From Achromobacter pestifer (lineage in GTDB: Bacteria > Pseudomonadota > Gammaproteobacteria > Burkholderiales > Burkholderiaceae_B), in NCBI RefSeq assembly GCF_013267355.1, contig NZ_CP053985.1, positions 682,001-746,000 of the forward strand: a stretch of 64,000 bases of DNA. The letters run 5' to 3'. The notes under the pieces are model-generated. The model was not told the DNA's origin, made no database searches, and worked only from the letters and a program-made list of their open reading frames with translations. A program made the translations under genes and the position numbers. Every line of letters begins with the position of its first letter. Position 1 is the first letter of the stretch. This document shows, one piece after another, positions 18,265 to 27,054 of this stretch.

Positions 18265-18924
18265 ATGCGCATCCTTCTAGTCGAAGACGACCTCATGATA
18301 GGCGAGAGCGTGCTGGACTGCCTGCGCGCCGAGAACTATGCCGTCGACTGGGTCAAGGACGGCAATGCGGCGGAACTCGCGCTGCGCACCGACACCTACG
18401 ACCTCATACTGCTGGACCTGGGCCTGCCCAAGCGCGATGGCCTGTCGCTGCTGCGCGACCTGCGCACGCGCAAGGACCGCACGCCGGTGCTGATCGCCAC
18501 CGCCCGCGACGCCGTGAGCGACCGCATTGCGGGGCTGGACGCCGGCGCCGACGACTACGTGGTCAAACCCTACGACGTGGACGAGCTGCTGGCCCGCATG
18601 CGCGCCCTGATCCGCCGCAGCGCGGGCCGCGCCGAGCCGGTGTTCGAACACGAAGGCATCACCATCGACCCCCAGTCCCACGCCGCCATGGTGGACGGCG
18701 CCCCCGTGACGCTGACCGCGCGCGAATGGGCGGTGCTGGAACCGCTGATCGCGCGCCCGGGCATGATTTTTTCGCGCGCCCAGCTGGAAGAAAAGCTGTA
18801 CAGCTGGAAGGACGGCATCAGCAGCAACGCGGTTGAGGTTTATATTCATGGCCTGCGCAAGAAACTGGGTCCGAACCTGATCCAGAACGTCAGAGGCGTC
18901 GGCTATGTCATCCCCAAAACATGA
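18265..18924 (+). CDS. OmpR/QseB-type response regulator
   Basis: A 219-residue response regulator starting MRILLVEDDLMIGESVLDCL. The receiver has the acidic pocket at D8/D9, the phospho-accepting D51 (LLDLGLPKRDG) and K101. The C-terminal winged-helix DNA-binding domain (about 125-219) contains the LTAREWAVLEPLIARPG and SSNAVEVYIHGLRKKLG segments of the QseB/PmrA/TctD subgroup. The ATG 18265 start is fixed by the receiver domain; the longer frame upstream runs into the tRNA. Its stop overlaps the start of the histidine kinase by four bases. Confidence 0.93.
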   Translation: MRILLVEDDLMIGESVLDCLRAENYAVDWVKDGNAAELALRTDTYDLILLDLGLPKRDGLSLLRDLRTRKDRTPVLIATARDAVSDRIAGLDAGADDYVVKPYDVDELLARMRALIRRSAGRAEPVFEHEGITIDPQSHAAMVDGAPVTLTAREWAVLEPLIARPGMIFSRAQLEEKLYSWKDGISSNAVEVYIHGLRKKLGPNLIQNVRGVGYVIPKT

Positions 18925-20249
18925 GCATTCCGCTTAGCTACTCACTGAGAGCCAGGCTGCTTTTCTTCCTGTTGGCCGCGATCGTGGTCGGCGCGCTGGT
19001 GCAGGGCGCCATCGCTTACCGCAGCACTTTGGCGCAGGCCGACGACATCTTCGATTCGCTGCTGCAGCGCACCGCCCTGTCGCTGGGCACCGGCGACGCG
19101 CTGCTCAGCACGGGCCCGGCGCACGCGCGCGGCGCGGGCTCGCCCGTGGCCGATGACCTGATCATCCAGATCTGGACGCCCGACGGCGTGCGCGTCTTCA
19201 ATTCCCGCTCCCGCCGCCCGCTGCCGGACCAGATCATCCTCGGCTTCTCCGACGCGAAGATGGAGGGCAGCACCTATCGCGTGTACTCGCTGGCCACGCC
19301 CTTCCAGGTCATCCAGGTGGCGCAGGACATGGCCGTGCGCACCAGCATGGCGCGCGCGCTGGCGCTGCGCACCATCGCCCCCATCGCCGCCGCCGCGCCC
19401 CTGCTCATGCTGATCGTCTGGTGCGTGGTCAGCTGGTCGCTGCGGCCGGTGAAGCGGGCGCGCGCCCAGGTCGCGGCGCGCCAGCCCGAGGATCTTTCGC
19501 CCGTCAGCGTGGAGGGCCTGCCCGATGAGATCCGGCCCCTGGTGCTGGAACTGAACCTGCTGCTGGAACGCATGCGCGGCGCTTTTGCGCAGCAGAAGCA
19601 ATTCGTCGGCGATGCGGCGCACGAACTGCGCTCGCCCCTGACGGCGCTGCGCCTGCAATTGCAGGCCCTGCAACGCGCCAACGACACGGATGCGCGCCGG
19701 CTGGCCGAACAGCGCCTGGCCGCCGGCATCGACCGCGCCACGCGCCTGGTCGAACAACTGCTATCCATGGCACGCCATGAAAGCGCGGCCGGACAGACGC
19801 CGGCCGTAGCGGTGGACCTGGCCGACGTGCTGCGCCAGGCGCTCTCCGAAATGCTGCCCCAGGCGAACGCGAAATCGATCGACATCGATCTGGACGGCGC
19901 GCCGCAAGCATCGGTGCAGGGGCACCGCGACGCGCTGACGCTGCTGGTGCGCAACCTGCTGGACAACGCAATCAAGTACACGCCCGCCGGCAAGCGCGTC
20001 CACCTCCATCTGGAACAGGCCCCCGGCGAGACGGCCCTGCTGATCGACGATGAGGGCCCAGGTATTGCGCCGGACGAGCGCGAGCGCGTGTTCGACCGCT
20101 TTTACCGCGTCGAAGGCAATGCGCAGCACGGCAGCGGCCTGGGGCTGGCGATCGCGCGCAGCATCGCCGACCAGCATGGCGCCACGATCGAACTGCAGGA
20201 CACGCCAACCGGCGCAGGCCTGCGCGTGAAGGTGGTTTTCCCGGCTTAA
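18921..20249 (+). CDS. QseC-like sensor histidine kinase
   Basis: A 442-residue inner-membrane kinase. TM1 is at about residues 12-32, followed by a periplasmic sensor of about 125 residues (2CSK_N-like), TM2 at about 155-175 (IAPIAAAAPLLMLIVWCVVS) and a HAMP-like linker. The HisKA domain has H234 in AAHELRSPLTALRLQLQAL, and the HATPase domain has NLLDNAIKYTPAG, DEGPGI and GSGLGLAI. The sequence resembles QseC/PmrB-type kinases. ATGA overlap couples it to the regulator. The protease gene 64 bp downstream suggests envelope stress as the stimulus or output; that is inference. Confidence 0.92.
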   Translation: MSIPLSYSLRARLLFFLLAAIVVGALVQGAIAYRSTLAQADDIFDSLLQRTALSLGTGDALLSTGPAHARGAGSPVADDLIIQIWTPDGVRVFNSRSRRPLPDQIILGFSDAKMEGSTYRVYSLATPFQVIQVAQDMAVRTSMARALALRTIAPIAAAAPLLMLIVWCVVSWSLRPVKRARAQVAARQPEDLSPVSVEGLPDEIRPLVLELNLLLERMRGAFAQQKQFVGDAAHELRSPLTALRLQLQALQRANDTDARRLAEQRLAAGIDRATRLVEQLLSMARHESAAGQTPAVAVDLADVLRQALSEMLPQANAKSIDIDLDGAPQASVQGHRDALTLLVRNLLDNAIKYTPAGKRVHLHLEQAPGETALLIDDEGPGIAPDERERVFDRFYRVEGNAQHGSGLGLAIARSIADQHGATIELQDTPTGAGLRVKVVFPA

Positions 20250-20313
20250 GACTCGCCTAAGTGTCAGGCCCGAAGATAGCGCCATGTCCTTCAACATGAA
20301 CGCAGGAGCCGAC

Positions 20314-21756
20314 ATGAAGACCACCCAAATGAAACCCTCGCGCCTGGTGCTGGCGCTGCTGGCAGCCGGCGCCATAGGCGGCGCGGGCGCAACCGCCTTC
20401 ACCGGCGGCGTTTCGATGGCGGCCAACGCGCCGGCCATCACCTCCTCCCTCCAGGCGCCGGGCACGTCCAGCCCGCCCAACTTCGCGCAGATCACGCGCG
20501 ACTTCGGCCCGGCCGTGGTGAACATCAGCGTCAGCGGCACGCGCAAGGTGTCCGCCGACGAAGGCGATCCCTTCGCCCAGTTCTTCGGCCAGATTCCCGG
20601 CGCGCGCGGCCAGCGGCCTGCGCGCGAAGTCCCCATGCGCGGCGAAGGCTCCGGCTTCATCGTCAGCGCCGACGGCATCATCCTGACCAATGCGCACGTG
20701 GTGCAGGATGCCAAGGAAGTCACGGTGAAGCTGACCGACCGCCGCGAATACAAGGCCCGCGTGCTGGGCTCGGATCCGCAGACCGACGTGGCCGTCCTCA
20801 AGATCGACGCCAAGAACCTGCCGGTGGTGAAGGTGGGCGACGTCAACCAGCTGCAGGTGGGCGAATGGGTGCTGGCCATCGGCTCGCCCTATGGCCTGGA
20901 AAACACAGCTACCGCCGGCATCGTCAGCGCCAAGGGCCGCTCGCTGCCTGACGACACCTCGGTGCCTTTCATCCAGACGGACGTGGCGGTCAACCCCGGC
21001 AACTCGGGCGGCCCGCTGTTCAACGACCGCGGCGAAGTCGTGGGCATCAATTCGCAGATCTACAGCCGCACCGGCGGATTCCAGGGCCTGTCGTTCTCGA
21101 TTCCGATCGACGTGGCCTACAAGATCAAGGACCAGATCCTCGAGCACGGCAAGGTACAGCACGCCAGACTCGGCGTGACGGTGCAGGAAGTGAACCAGGA
21201 CCTGGCCAACTCCTTCAAGCTGGATACGCCCTCGGGCGCCCTGGTGTCCAGCGTGGAGAAAGGCAGCGCCGCCGACAAGGCCGGCCTGCAGCCCGGCGAC
21301 GTGGTGCGTAAGATCGACGGCAAGACCATCGTGTCCTCGGGCGACCTGGCCTCCACCATCACGCTGGCGACCCCGGGCGAGAAGATCAAGCTGGACGTCT
21401 GGCGCAATGGTTCGCAGAAGGAACTGGTCGCCACCCTGGGTGGCGTGCCCAAGGACAAGACGCAGGCCGCGGCGGGAGATCAGGAGGTGCAGCGCGGCCA
21501 GCTCGGCCTGGCGCTGCGCCCGCTGAGCCCGCAGGAGCAGCAGGCGGCGGGCGCCGAAGGCTTGCTGATCGAACGTTCGATCGGACCGGCCGCCAAGGCG
21601 GGGATCGAACCGGGAGACGTGCTGCTATCGCTGAACGGCGTGCCGGTGCGCAATGTCGCACAGGTGAAGGATGCGCTGTCCAAGGCGGGCAAGACGGTCG
21701 CCCTGCTGGTACAGCGCGGCGAAGACAAGATCTTCGTGCCGGTGCAGATCGGCTGA
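20314..21756 (+). CDS. Periplasmic serine protease of the DegP/MucD (Do) family
   Basis: A 480-residue HtrA protease/chaperone acting on misfolded envelope proteins. The N-terminus has a basic start and a hydrophobic segment (LVLALLAAGAIGGAGATA) serving as signal peptide or anchor. The catalytic triad is H128 (TNAHVV), D158 (QTDVAVLKI) and S231 (NPGNSGGPLF). Two PDZ domains follow at about 270-360 and 385-475. ATG 20314 is preferred, with GGAG eight bases upstream, over the open frame to 20284. It follows the two-component genes on the same strand, an arrangement also seen for MucD-type proteases in other Burkholderiales. Confidence 0.93.
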   Translation: MKTTQMKPSRLVLALLAAGAIGGAGATAFTGGVSMAANAPAITSSLQAPGTSSPPNFAQITRDFGPAVVNISVSGTRKVSADEGDPFAQFFGQIPGARGQRPAREVPMRGEGSGFIVSADGIILTNAHVVQDAKEVTVKLTDRREYKARVLGSDPQTDVAVLKIDAKNLPVVKVGDVNQLQVGEWVLAIGSPYGLENTATAGIVSAKGRSLPDDTSVPFIQTDVAVNPGNSGGPLFNDRGEVVGINSQIYSRTGGFQGLSFSIPIDVAYKIKDQILEHGKVQHARLGVTVQEVNQDLANSFKLDTPSGALVSSVEKGSAADKAGLQPGDVVRKIDGKTIVSSGDLASTITLATPGEKIKLDVWRNGSQKELVATLGGVPKDKTQAAAGDQEVQRGQLGLALRPLSPQEQQAAGAEGLLIERSIGPAAKAGIEPGDVLLSLNGVPVRNVAQVKDALSKAGKTVALLVQRGEDKIFVPVQIG

Positions 21757-21779
21757 GCCGGTCCGCACCCGGATAGCCG

Positions 21780-22424
21780 CTACTCCGCGTCGGGCTGCTT
21801 GCCCGGCGCGGCCGCGTCGAAGGCCGGCAGTGCGCGGCAGGCGGCGTCGATGCGCACGACGTTGGGCATGGCCGACAGGTCGCAGTCGAAACGCTGGGCG
21901 TTCGCCACCTGGGGCACCAGGCACAGGTCGGCGATCGTAGGCGTGTCGCCATGGCAAAAACGGCCGGTGGCGGAAGAACCCGCCAGTTGGGCCTCCAGCG
22001 CTTCCAGGCCCTGGTGCACCCAATGCTTGTACCAGGCGGTCTTGGCCGCCTCGTCCACGCCCAGGGTGTGCTTCAGGTACTTCAGCACGCGCAGGTTGTT
22101 CAAGGGATGCGTGTCGCAAGCGATGCCCAGCGCCAGATCGCGCACCCGAGCCCGGCCGATGGCGTCCGCCGGCAGCAACGGCACTTCAGGATGCGTTTCT
22201 TCCAGGTATTCGATGATAGCCAGCGACTGGCCGATGACGGCGTCGCCATCGATCAGCGTGGGCACCAGCGCGGTCGGGTTCAGCTTACGGTAGTCCGCCG
22301 ACAACTGCTGGCCGCCATCCTTCAGCAGATGCACGGGCAGGTATTCGTAGGGCAAGCCCTTGAGGTTCAGGGCGATGCGCACGCGGTACGCGGCCGAGCT
22401 GCGAAAGTAGCTGTACAACTGCAT
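21780..22424 (-). CDS. maiA: Maleylacetoacetate isomerase (zeta-class GST)
   Basis: A 214-residue zeta-class glutathione transferase that converts maleylacetoacetate to fumarylacetoacetate in tyrosine/homogentisate breakdown, using glutathione. The motif YFRSSAAYRVRIALNLKG at the start holds the active-site serine pair (SS, where many homologues have SSCS). The thioredoxin fold is followed by the all-helical C-domain (GDTPTIADLCLVPQVANAQR). Start ATG 22424 has GGAG upstream; the open frame continues to 22583 over the ispH stop and is rejected. fahA and hmgA are not in the window. Confidence 0.9.
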   Translation of the reverse strand: MQLYSYFRSSAAYRVRIALNLKGLPYEYLPVHLLKDGGQQLSADYRKLNPTALVPTLIDGDAVIGQSLAIIEYLEETHPEVPLLPADAIGRARVRDLALGIACDTHPLNNLRVLKYLKHTLGVDEAAKTAWYKHWVHQGLEALEAQLAGSSATGRFCHGDTPTIADLCLVPQVANAQRFDCDLSAMPNVVRIDAACRALPAFDAAAPGKQPDAE

Positions 22425-22479
22425 GAAGTCTCCTTGGTGTTCTGATGCGGCGCCGCGCGCACGCGCGGCGCCCGCCTGC

Positions 22480-23457
22480 TTATTCCAGCGATTCCGTCTG
22501 CGCCGACTTGCGGGACAGGCCCTTGGGCAGCGGGAACGCCACGTTTTCTTCCAGGCCCGGCATGGTGCGCACCGACAGCGCACCCAGCTCCTTGACGCGG
22601 TCGATCACCTGCTGCACCAGGATCTCGGGCGCGGAAGCGCCCGCGGTCACGCCGATGCGCTTGCGGCCCACCAGCCAGGCCGGATCGATCGATTGCGCGC
22701 CGTCAATCAGATAGGACGCCACGCCCTTGCGCTCGGCCACTTCGCGCAACCGGTTGGAGTTGGAACTGTTGGGGCTGCCCACCACCAGCACCAGGTCGCA
22801 ATCCGGGGCCATGACCTTGACCGCGTCCTGGCGGTTCTGGGTGGCGTAGCAGATATCGCTTTTCTTGGGCTCGACGATATTGGGAAAGCGCGCTTTCAGC
22901 GCCCGCGACACGGCCGCCGCATCATCCACCGACAAGGTGGTCTGCGTGACGTAGGCCAGGTTCTCGGGATCGGTCACCTGCAGGCTGGCGACATCCTCGG
23001 CGGTCTCGACCAGGTACATGCCGCCCTGCGCCTGGCCCAGCGTGCCTTCGACCTCGGGATGGCCCTTGTGGCCGATCATGATGATCTCGCGGCCGGCGGC
23101 GCGCATGCGGGCCACCTCGATATGGACCTTGGTGACCAGCGGGCAAGTGGCGTCGAACACGCGCAGCCCGCGGGATTCGGCCTCGGCCCGCACCGCCTTG
23201 GACACGCCATGCGCCGAGAACACCACGATGGCGCCGGCGGGCGCGTCGTCCAGCTCGTCGATGAAGATGGCGCCCTTGGCGCGCAGGTCTTCCACCACGT
23301 AGCGGTTGTGGACGATCTCGTGGCGCACGTAGATGGGCGCGCCGTGCAGCTCGAGCGCGCGCTCGACGATGTCGATGGCGCGATCCACGCCGGCACAGAA
23401 GCCGCGCGGCTGCGCCAGCAGGACTTCGGCGTCGGCGGCGGTGACAAGCTGGCTCAT
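22480..23457 (-). CDS. ispH: 4-hydroxy-3-methylbut-2-enyl diphosphate reductase IspH
   Basis: IspH catalyses the last step of the MEP isoprenoid pathway, giving IPP and DMAPP. The protein is 325 residues. The three iron-sulfur cysteines are visible: C21 ([12 protein letters not shown]), C105 ([11 protein letters not shown]) and C203 ([10 protein letters not shown]), as are the conserved HG and SxN motifs ([10 protein letters not shown]). Its start directly abuts the fkpB stop, giving the well-known fkpB-ispH pairing. Confidence 0.97.
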   Translation of the reverse strand: MSQLVTAADAEVLLAQPRGFCAGVDRAIDIVERALELHGAPIYVRHEIVHNRYVVEDLRAKGAIFIDELDDAPAGAIVVFSAHGVSKAVRAEAESRGLRVFDATCPLVTKVHIEVARMRAAGREIIMIGHKGHPEVEGTLGQAQGGMYLVETAEDVASLQVTDPENLAYVTQTTLSVDDAAAVSRALKARFPNIVEPKKSDICYATQNRQDAVKVMAPDCDLVLVVGSPNSSNSNRLREVAERKGVASYLIDGAQSIDPAWLVGRKRIGVTAGASAPEILVQQVIDRVKELGALSVRTMPGLEENVAFPLPKGLSRKSAQTESLE

Positions 23458-23912
23458 CAGAGGACTCCCAAGAGCGCCACGTCGACCCGCAAGCTGATGC
23501 CCGCGAGCGGGTGGTTGAAATCGAACAGGGCCGATTCGTCGTTGATTTCCTTCAGGACGCCCGAGTAGCGGCCGCCGTTGGGCGCGGCGAATTCCACCAG
23601 GTCGCCCGGATCGAAGGTGGCGTCGGCGCCGGCATGCTCGGCCAGCATGGCGCGCGTGACGCGCTGGATGAGTTCAGGATTGCGCTCGCCGTAGGCATCG
23701 GCGGGCGCCACCGTGACGCTGAAGCGCTCGCCTTCGGCGCGGCCGATCAGCGCGGCTTCCAGGCCGGGCGCCCATTGGCCGCTACCCATCTGCAGCGTGC
23801 CGGGGCGGCCGTCGAAGGTGTCAGCGAACACGGAATCCTTGCCGGGGCCGGAGGCCAGCGTGATGCGATAGTGCAGCGTCAGGTAGGAATCCGGACGGAC
23901 CAAAACGTTCAC
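23457..23912 (-). CDS. fkpB: FKBP-type peptidyl-prolyl isomerase, SlpA/FkpB type
   Basis: A SlyD/SlpA-like prolyl isomerase, about 151 residues from GTG 23912. It has the FKBP core with [16 protein letters not shown], the inserted-in-flap segment ([18 protein letters not shown]), and [18 protein letters not shown] near the C-terminus, characteristic of FkpB. The start is uncertain: the frame is open to a TTG at 23954, and no candidate has a strong Shine-Dalgarno. GTG 23912 leaves a 71 bp AT-rich promoter region before the divergent radC and fits family length. It abuts ispH. Confidence 0.85.
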   Translation of the reverse strand: MNVLVRPDSYLTLHYRITLASGPGKDSVFADTFDGRPGTLQMGSGQWAPGLEAALIGRAEGERFSVTVAPADAYGERNPELIQRVTRAMLAEHAGADATFDPGDLVEFAAPNGGRYSGVLKEINDESALFDFNHPLAGISLRVDVALLGVL

Positions 23913-23983
23913 TTCATTAGAGGCGATGCTCAAGATCTGCCACCGTATATGCAATTGAATAAACCTTGATTTTAGAGCCTCTT

Positions 23984-24661
23984 ATGAAATTGTCCGACCG
24001 GCTGCCCAAACACGAGCGCCCCAGGGAGCGATTGCTGCGCCACGGCGCCGCCACGCTGCAGGACGCGGAGCTGCTCGCCATCGCCCTGCGCACCGGCATT
24101 CCAGGCCTGGACGTGGTGGAACTGGGCAACCAGCTGCTGACCAGGTTCGGCGGCCTGCGGGGGCTCCTGGGAACGACGCCCGAGGAGCTCGCCACGATTC
24201 GCGGCCTGGGGGTTGCCAAGGCGTGCATGCTGGCCGCCCTGCTGGAACTGGCCCGCCGCGCCGTCGAGGAGGATCTGGCCCGCAACAGCAACCTGGACCA
24301 CCCGCCGCAGGTAAAACAATATTGCAAAATGGCGCTGGGGCACCGCCAGGTGGAACACTGCATCGCGCTCTACCTGGACAACCGGCTGCGCCTGATCGCC
24401 ACCGGCGAACTGGCGCGCGGCACGCTGTCCCAGGCATCGGTCTACCCTCGCGAGGTCGTGCGCGAAGCCCTGCGCCACCATGCGGCTGCCCTGATCATCG
24501 CCCATAACCACCCCTCCGGCCTGGCCGAGCCCAGCGCCGCGGACCGCATATTCACCCAGCACCTGAAACAGGCGCTCGCGCTGGTGGACATCCGGCTGGT
24601 GGACCATCTGATCGTCGCCGCCGGCACGGTCGTGTCCATGGCCGAACTCGGCGGCCTGTAG
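23984..24661 (+). CDS. radC: RadC-family (JAB/MPN) protein
   Basis: A 225-residue protein with an N-terminal helix-hairpin-helix region (about 45-80: LRGLLGTTPEELATIRGLGV) and a C-terminal JAMM/MPN domain. The domain carries the metal-binding pattern HNHPSGLAEPSAAD, with the upstream glutamate in TGELARG. Despite its name, a direct role in recombinational repair is not established for the family. ATG 23984 (MKLSDRLPKHERPRERLL) is preferred over the TTG at 23966. It is divergent from fkpB. Confidence 0.92.
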   Translation: MKLSDRLPKHERPRERLLRHGAATLQDAELLAIALRTGIPGLDVVELGNQLLTRFGGLRGLLGTTPEELATIRGLGVAKACMLAALLELARRAVEEDLARNSNLDHPPQVKQYCKMALGHRQVEHCIALYLDNRLRLIATGELARGTLSQASVYPREVVREALRHHAAALIIAHNHPSGLAEPSAADRIFTQHLKQALALVDIRLVDHLIVAAGTVVSMAELGGL

Positions 24662-24746
24662 GGGCTGCGGATGGCGCCCGAATTCGTTAGACTAGCGCCC
24701 GCAATTGCTTTAGGCTTAACGCATCTCTCGACCCACCCCGCCTGAC

Positions 24747-25373
24747 ATGAAACGCTTGTGGGACATTTCCCCGCCCGTCTCCACGGCCTCGCCAGTCTTT
24801 CCTGGCGACACGCCGTACCGCCAGCAATGGAAATGGTCGCTTGCGCCCGGCTGTCCGGTGAATGTCAGCGAAATCACCATGTCGCCGCACATCGGCGCGC
24901 ATGCTGACGCTCCGCTGCACTACCAGAACGGCGCCGCCGCCATCGGGGCGGTCTCGCTGGAACCGTTCCTGGGCCCCTGTCGCGTCATCCATGCCATCGA
25001 CTGCGGCCCCCTCATCACGGTGGACCACCTGGCCCATGCGGCCTTGAACTTGCCGCCCCGCGTGCTGGTCCGCACCGCCAAGCATGCCGCGCAGGACTGG
25101 TGGACCGACGATTTCTCCGCCTACGCGCCCCAGACCATCGAATGGCTGGCCGAACGCGGCGTCATGCTGATCGGCCTGGATACGGCCAGCATCGACCCCG
25201 CGTCCAGCAAGACCCTGGACAGCCACCATACGATCTTGCGGCACGACATGCGGGTACTGGAGAACCTGGTGCTCGACGATGTGCCGGAAGGCGATTACGA
25301 GTTGATCGCACTGCCGTTGGCGCTGGTCCAGGCCGATGCCAGCCCGGTTCGCGCCGTCTTGCGCGAACTGTAG
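24747..25373 (+). CDS. kynB: Kynurenine formamidase (arylformamidase)
   Basis: KynB hydrolyses N-formyl-L-kynurenine to kynurenine and formate, the second step of tryptophan degradation to anthranilate. The 208-residue product starts [20 protein letters not shown]. It contains the metal-binding [12 protein letters not shown] motif (HxGxHxDxPxH) at about residues 50-61 and ends with the conserved [19 protein letters not shown] region. It precedes kynA on the same strand. The kynureninase gene kynU, often the third member, is not between or beside them. Confidence 0.93.
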   Translation: MKRLWDISPPVSTASPVFPGDTPYRQQWKWSLAPGCPVNVSEITMSPHIGAHADAPLHYQNGAAAIGAVSLEPFLGPCRVIHAIDCGPLITVDHLAHAALNLPPRVLVRTAKHAAQDWWTDDFSAYAPQTIEWLAERGVMLIGLDTASIDPASSKTLDSHHTILRHDMRVLENLVLDDVPEGDYELIALPLALVQADASPVRAVLREL

Positions 25374-25427
25374 GCTGGTCCGCTGGCCACAGGCGGCTGA
25401 CCGGGTTCAGCCGCCGGTTCTGGAAGC

Positions 25428-25556
25428 ATGACCATGAAAGACCATTCCGATTTGCATGCGGCGCTTGCCTGCGCCCGCCCCCATGCGCCCTCGTGGCGCG
25501 CCCTGCCCGCCTCCGCGCGCCGCGCCGCGCCGCCCTGCCATGGAGGCCGCGCATGA
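25428..25556 (+). CDS. Possible 42-codon ORF overlapping the kynA start
   Basis: A short frame starting [20 protein letters not shown] ends with a TGA that overlaps the kynA ATG (ATGA). It fills most of the gap between kynB and kynA and contains the kynA Shine-Dalgarno in its last codons. No homologue comes to mind and the composition is Arg/Ala/Pro-rich, so it may be chance; a translated leader coupled to kynA is the alternative. Confidence 0.2.
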   Translation: MTMKDHSDLHAALACARPHAPSWRALPASARRAAPPCHGGRA

Positions 25557-26401
25557 GCCACTCCGAACGCCCCGAAGACATCGTCCGCCAGGAAAAAGCG
25601 CAACTGGACTTCACGCGCGACATGACCTACGGCGACTACCTGCATCTGGACGAACTGCTGGGTGCGCAGCATCCGCTGTCGCCCGAGCACAACGAGATGC
25701 TCTTCATCATCCAGCACCAGACCAGCGAACTCTGGATGAAGCTGATGCTGCACGAGCTGCGCGCCGCCATCGCCAACGTGGCCGCCGACCGGCTGCAGCC
25801 GGCCTTCAAGATGCTGGCCCGCGTCAGCAAGATCATGGAACAGCTGGTCCATGCCTGGGACGTGCTGGCGACCATGACGCCGCCCGAATACTCCGCGCTG
25901 CGTCCCTATCTGGCGCGTTCCAGCGGATTTCAGAGCTACCAGTACCGCCAGGTCGAATTCCTGTTGGGCAACAAGAACGCCGCCATGCTCAAGCCGCATG
26001 CGCACCGCGAGGACCTGCTGGCCCAGGTGCGCAGCGCCTATGAAGCGCCGTCGCTGTATGACGAGGCGCTGCGGCTGCTGGCGCGCCACGGCCTGGATGT
26101 GCCGGCCGACCACCTCGAGCGCGACTGGACCCAGCCCTACCAATCGTCGGCTGGCGTGGAGGCCGCCTGGCTGACGGTCTACCGCGAGCCCGACCGCTAT
26201 TGGGACCTGTACCAGCTGGGAGAAAAGCTGACTGACCTGGAGGACGCGTTCCGCCTGTGGCGCTTCCGCCACGTCACCACGGTCGAACGGGTCATCGGCT
26301 TCAAGCGCGGCACCGGCGGCACATCGGGGGTGGATTACCTGCGGCGCATGCTGGAAGTGGTGCTCTTCCCCGAGATCTGGAAGCTGCGCACGGATCTCTG
26401 A
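25553..26401 (+). CDS. kynA: Tryptophan 2,3-dioxygenase
   Basis: A heme enzyme that opens the indole ring of tryptophan to N-formylkynurenine. The 282-residue protein starts [20 protein letters not shown] and has the family segments [58 protein letters not shown] and [20 protein letters not shown], the last containing the heme-proximal histidine and the substrate-loop threonine. ATG 25553 has a perfect GGAGG about seven bases upstream; the frame is open back to 25100, inside kynB, but that part is out-of-frame noise. It is probably co-transcribed with kynB. Confidence 0.96.
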   Translation: MSHSERPEDIVRQEKAQLDFTRDMTYGDYLHLDELLGAQHPLSPEHNEMLFIIQHQTSELWMKLMLHELRAAIANVAADRLQPAFKMLARVSKIMEQLVHAWDVLATMTPPEYSALRPYLARSSGFQSYQYRQVEFLLGNKNAAMLKPHAHREDLLAQVRSAYEAPSLYDEALRLLARHGLDVPADHLERDWTQPYQSSAGVEAAWLTVYREPDRYWDLYQLGEKLTDLEDAFRLWRFRHVTTVERVIGFKRGTGGTSGVDYLRRMLEVVLFPEIWKLRTDL

Positions 26402-26435
26402 ACGCAGCCCTTTATCCGGCCCCAAATTTTTAGCA

Positions 26436-26465
26436 GGAAGCAGCGCCCAGCACGGGCGTGCTTCC
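26436..26465 (+). terminator. Hairpin after kynA
   Basis: GGAAGCA-G-CGCCC and GGGCG-TGCTTCC pair around AGCAC, 35 bp after the kynA stop. The T-run is poor (CTCTT), so it is a weak terminator or a 3'-end stabiliser. Confidence 0.45.
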
Positions 26466-26468
26466 CTC

Positions 26469-26498
26469 TTGGCCTGGCCAAAATTCCCATGCTAGAAT
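26469..26498 (+). promoter_or_regulatory. Sigma-70 promoter of rpmE2
   Basis: TTGGCC and TAGAAT are separated by 18 bp. The -35 overlaps a GGCC-centred palindrome (TTGGCCTGGCCAA). The start would give a leader of about 160 nt before rpmE2. Confidence 0.5.
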
Positions 26499-26563
26499 TT
26501 GGGGTTACTTTTTGGATACGTGGCTGGAACAGTCGACGAGTATCCGGCCGCTAGGCAGCCCCG

Positions 26564-26668
26564 ATGACCATATCGGAGGAATTGCCGGGCAGGCGGGATG
26601 AGCGCGCGTCCTGGCTGGCGACCCTAACAACTTGCAAGGCTCGGAAGAGCCTTAGGAAAGCACCATGA
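26564..26668 (+). other. rpmE2 leader with hairpin and 34-codon upstream ORF
   Basis: The untranslated leader contains a 34-codon frame (ATG 26564; MTISEELPGRRDERASWLAT...) whose TGA overlaps the rpmE2 ATG as ATGA. It also contains an AAGGCTC-GGAA-GAGCCTT hairpin at 26636-26653 immediately before the AGGAAAG ribosome-binding site. Either feature could serve autoregulation by L31. No Shine-Dalgarno is evident for the small frame. Confidence 0.35.
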
Positions 26669-26931
26669 AAGAAGGCATTCACCCCGAATACCGCGAAGTC
26701 GTCTTCGCCGACCTGCAAACGGGCAACAAGTTCATCACCCGTTCGACCGTGCACACGCGCGAAACCGTTGAAATCGACGGCAAGTCGTACCCGCTCTTCA
26801 AGTGCGACGTGACCTCCGAATCGCACCCGTTCTACACGGGCGCCCAGACCCGCATCGTCGAAACCGGCCGCGTGGAAAAGTTCCGCGCCCGTTTCGCCCG
26901 CACTGCCGGCACGGTCAAGTCCGCTTCCTGA
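26665..26931 (+). CDS. rpmE2: 50S ribosomal protein L31 type B
   Basis: An 88-residue L31 of the C-minus (type B) class. It starts [20 protein letters not shown], has the [17 protein letters not shown] segment and lacks the CxxC zinc motif of type A L31. In many bacteria the zinc-free form is induced by zinc shortage when two paralogues exist. No Zur-like box is obvious here and no second copy is in the window, so it may be the main L31. AGGAAAG lies seven bases before the ATG. Confidence 0.95.
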   Translation: MKEGIHPEYREVVFADLQTGNKFITRSTVHTRETVEIDGKSYPLFKCDVTSESHPFYTGAQTRIVETGRVEKFRARFARTAGTVKSAS

Positions 26932-26958
26932 TCTGTCGCTCCCCCGGGAGCCGCAGCG

Positions 26959-26988
26959 AAAAGGCAGCCTCCGGGCTGCTTTTTTTTC
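26959..26988 (+). terminator. Intrinsic terminator of rpmE2
   Basis: GCAGCC and GGCTGC pair around a short loop, followed by at least eight Ts; an A-run precedes the stem. Confidence 0.85.
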
Positions 26989-27054
26989 TCCCTGGCCGTC
27001 CAGTTTTGACGCTGGGTACTAGCGCAATCAGACCACTCGGTTACATTAACGCCC

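Noticed and set aside
25100..25552. A 151-codon N-terminal extension of kynA
   Set aside because: It overlaps kynB in another phase; ATG 25553 has a perfect GGAGG and matches the family N-terminus.
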